Positions 6,084 through 6,165 of a stretch of 6,165 nucleotides of DNA are shown one piece after another; within the stretch, counting starts at the first letter, position 1, and every line of letters starts with the position of its first letter. The notes beneath the pieces are model-generated. The model made no database searches. It was not told where the DNA came from and saw only the letters and a program-made list of their open reading frames with translations. This DNA comes from Lachnospiraceae bacterium UBA3401 (GTDB lineage: Bacteria > Bacillota > Clostridia > Lachnospirales > Lachnospiraceae). A program made the position numbers and the translations under genes. The stretch is taken from contig DEPD01000188.1 in the NCBI GenBank assembly GCA_002358575.1, positions 1-6,165 of the forward strand, read 5' to 3'.

Positions 6084-6165
6084 TATTTCGGCATATTTTG
6101 TATTCTTTAGGGAATATTTTGTAATATGATGATTTGATGTGAACTGCAACAATTGATGCACACAA
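6084..6165. other. Non-coding right edge of the window
   Basis: AT-rich DNA beyond the promoter candidate, with no open reading frame or hairpin that can be supported. It may hold the promoter of a gene that starts beyond the window; a TATGAT at 6125-6130 lacks a matching -35. Confidence 0.5.

Noticed and set aside
6098..6130. Plus-strand promoter near the right edge
   Set aside because: TATGAT at 6125-6130 has no -35 at suitable spacing, and the TTGTAT at 6098 is too far for it; no downstream gene is visible.

Overview
The window reads as chromosomal DNA of a motile, low-GC Gram-positive anaerobe of the class Clostridia, most likely a Lachnospiraceae-type organism. This is inferred from AT-rich intergenic DNA, strong AGGAGG-type ribosome binding sites, a BlaI/BlaR-type regulator pair, a CheC/FliY-type phosphatase next to a Bacillus-like CheY, and a 408-residue UDP-sugar pyrophosphorylase of the UDPGP family. 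No mobile element, tRNA, rRNA or CRISPR array was seen. Seven protein-coding genes fill the window in two convergent blocks.

Region 1 (1-2426, plus strand): a two-gene operon of a BlaI/MecI-type winged-helix repressor and an M56 (BlaR1/MecR1-type) membrane metalloprotease, overlapping by 8 bases. The protease half is intact (HEYTH plus a downstream Glu). The extracytoplasmic half is not a recognisable penicillin-binding domain: it is about 305 residues, has a cysteine-rich end, and follows a lipobox-like IVGC at the last membrane segment. No target gene or clear operator lies in the window.

Region 2 (2465-4296, minus strand): a two-gene operon with an ATGA stop/start overlap. A UDPGP-family pyrophosphorylase, which resembles eukaryotic UDP-GlcNAc pyrophosphorylase (UAP1/AGX) more than UDP-glucose pyrophosphorylase, is followed by a HAD phosphatase of the YihX-like (hexose-1-phosphate) type. 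Their probable terminator lies inside the 3' end of the convergent M56 gene.

Region 3 (4297-4594): a 298-base AT-rich divergent intergenic region. It holds a good sigma-A-type promoter for the chemotaxis genes, a weaker candidate for the sugar operon, and an AT-rich inverted repeat.

Region 4 (4595-5582, plus strand): a compact closed transcription unit of promoter, CheC/FliY_N-type CheY-P phosphatase with both active sites, CheY, and a bidirectional terminator. The pair encodes a response regulator and, probably, the enzyme that resets it.

Region 5 (5602-6165): a minus-strand gene for a small membrane-anchored protein of unknown function, with a plausible extended -10 promoter upstream. The last 100 or so bases have no supportable gene.

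No wholly new system is evident. The parts most worth a second look are the M56 protein's sensor half with its embedded lipoprotein-like signal, the terminator hidden in its coding region, and the eukaryote-like pyrophosphorylase paired with a HAD phosphatase.
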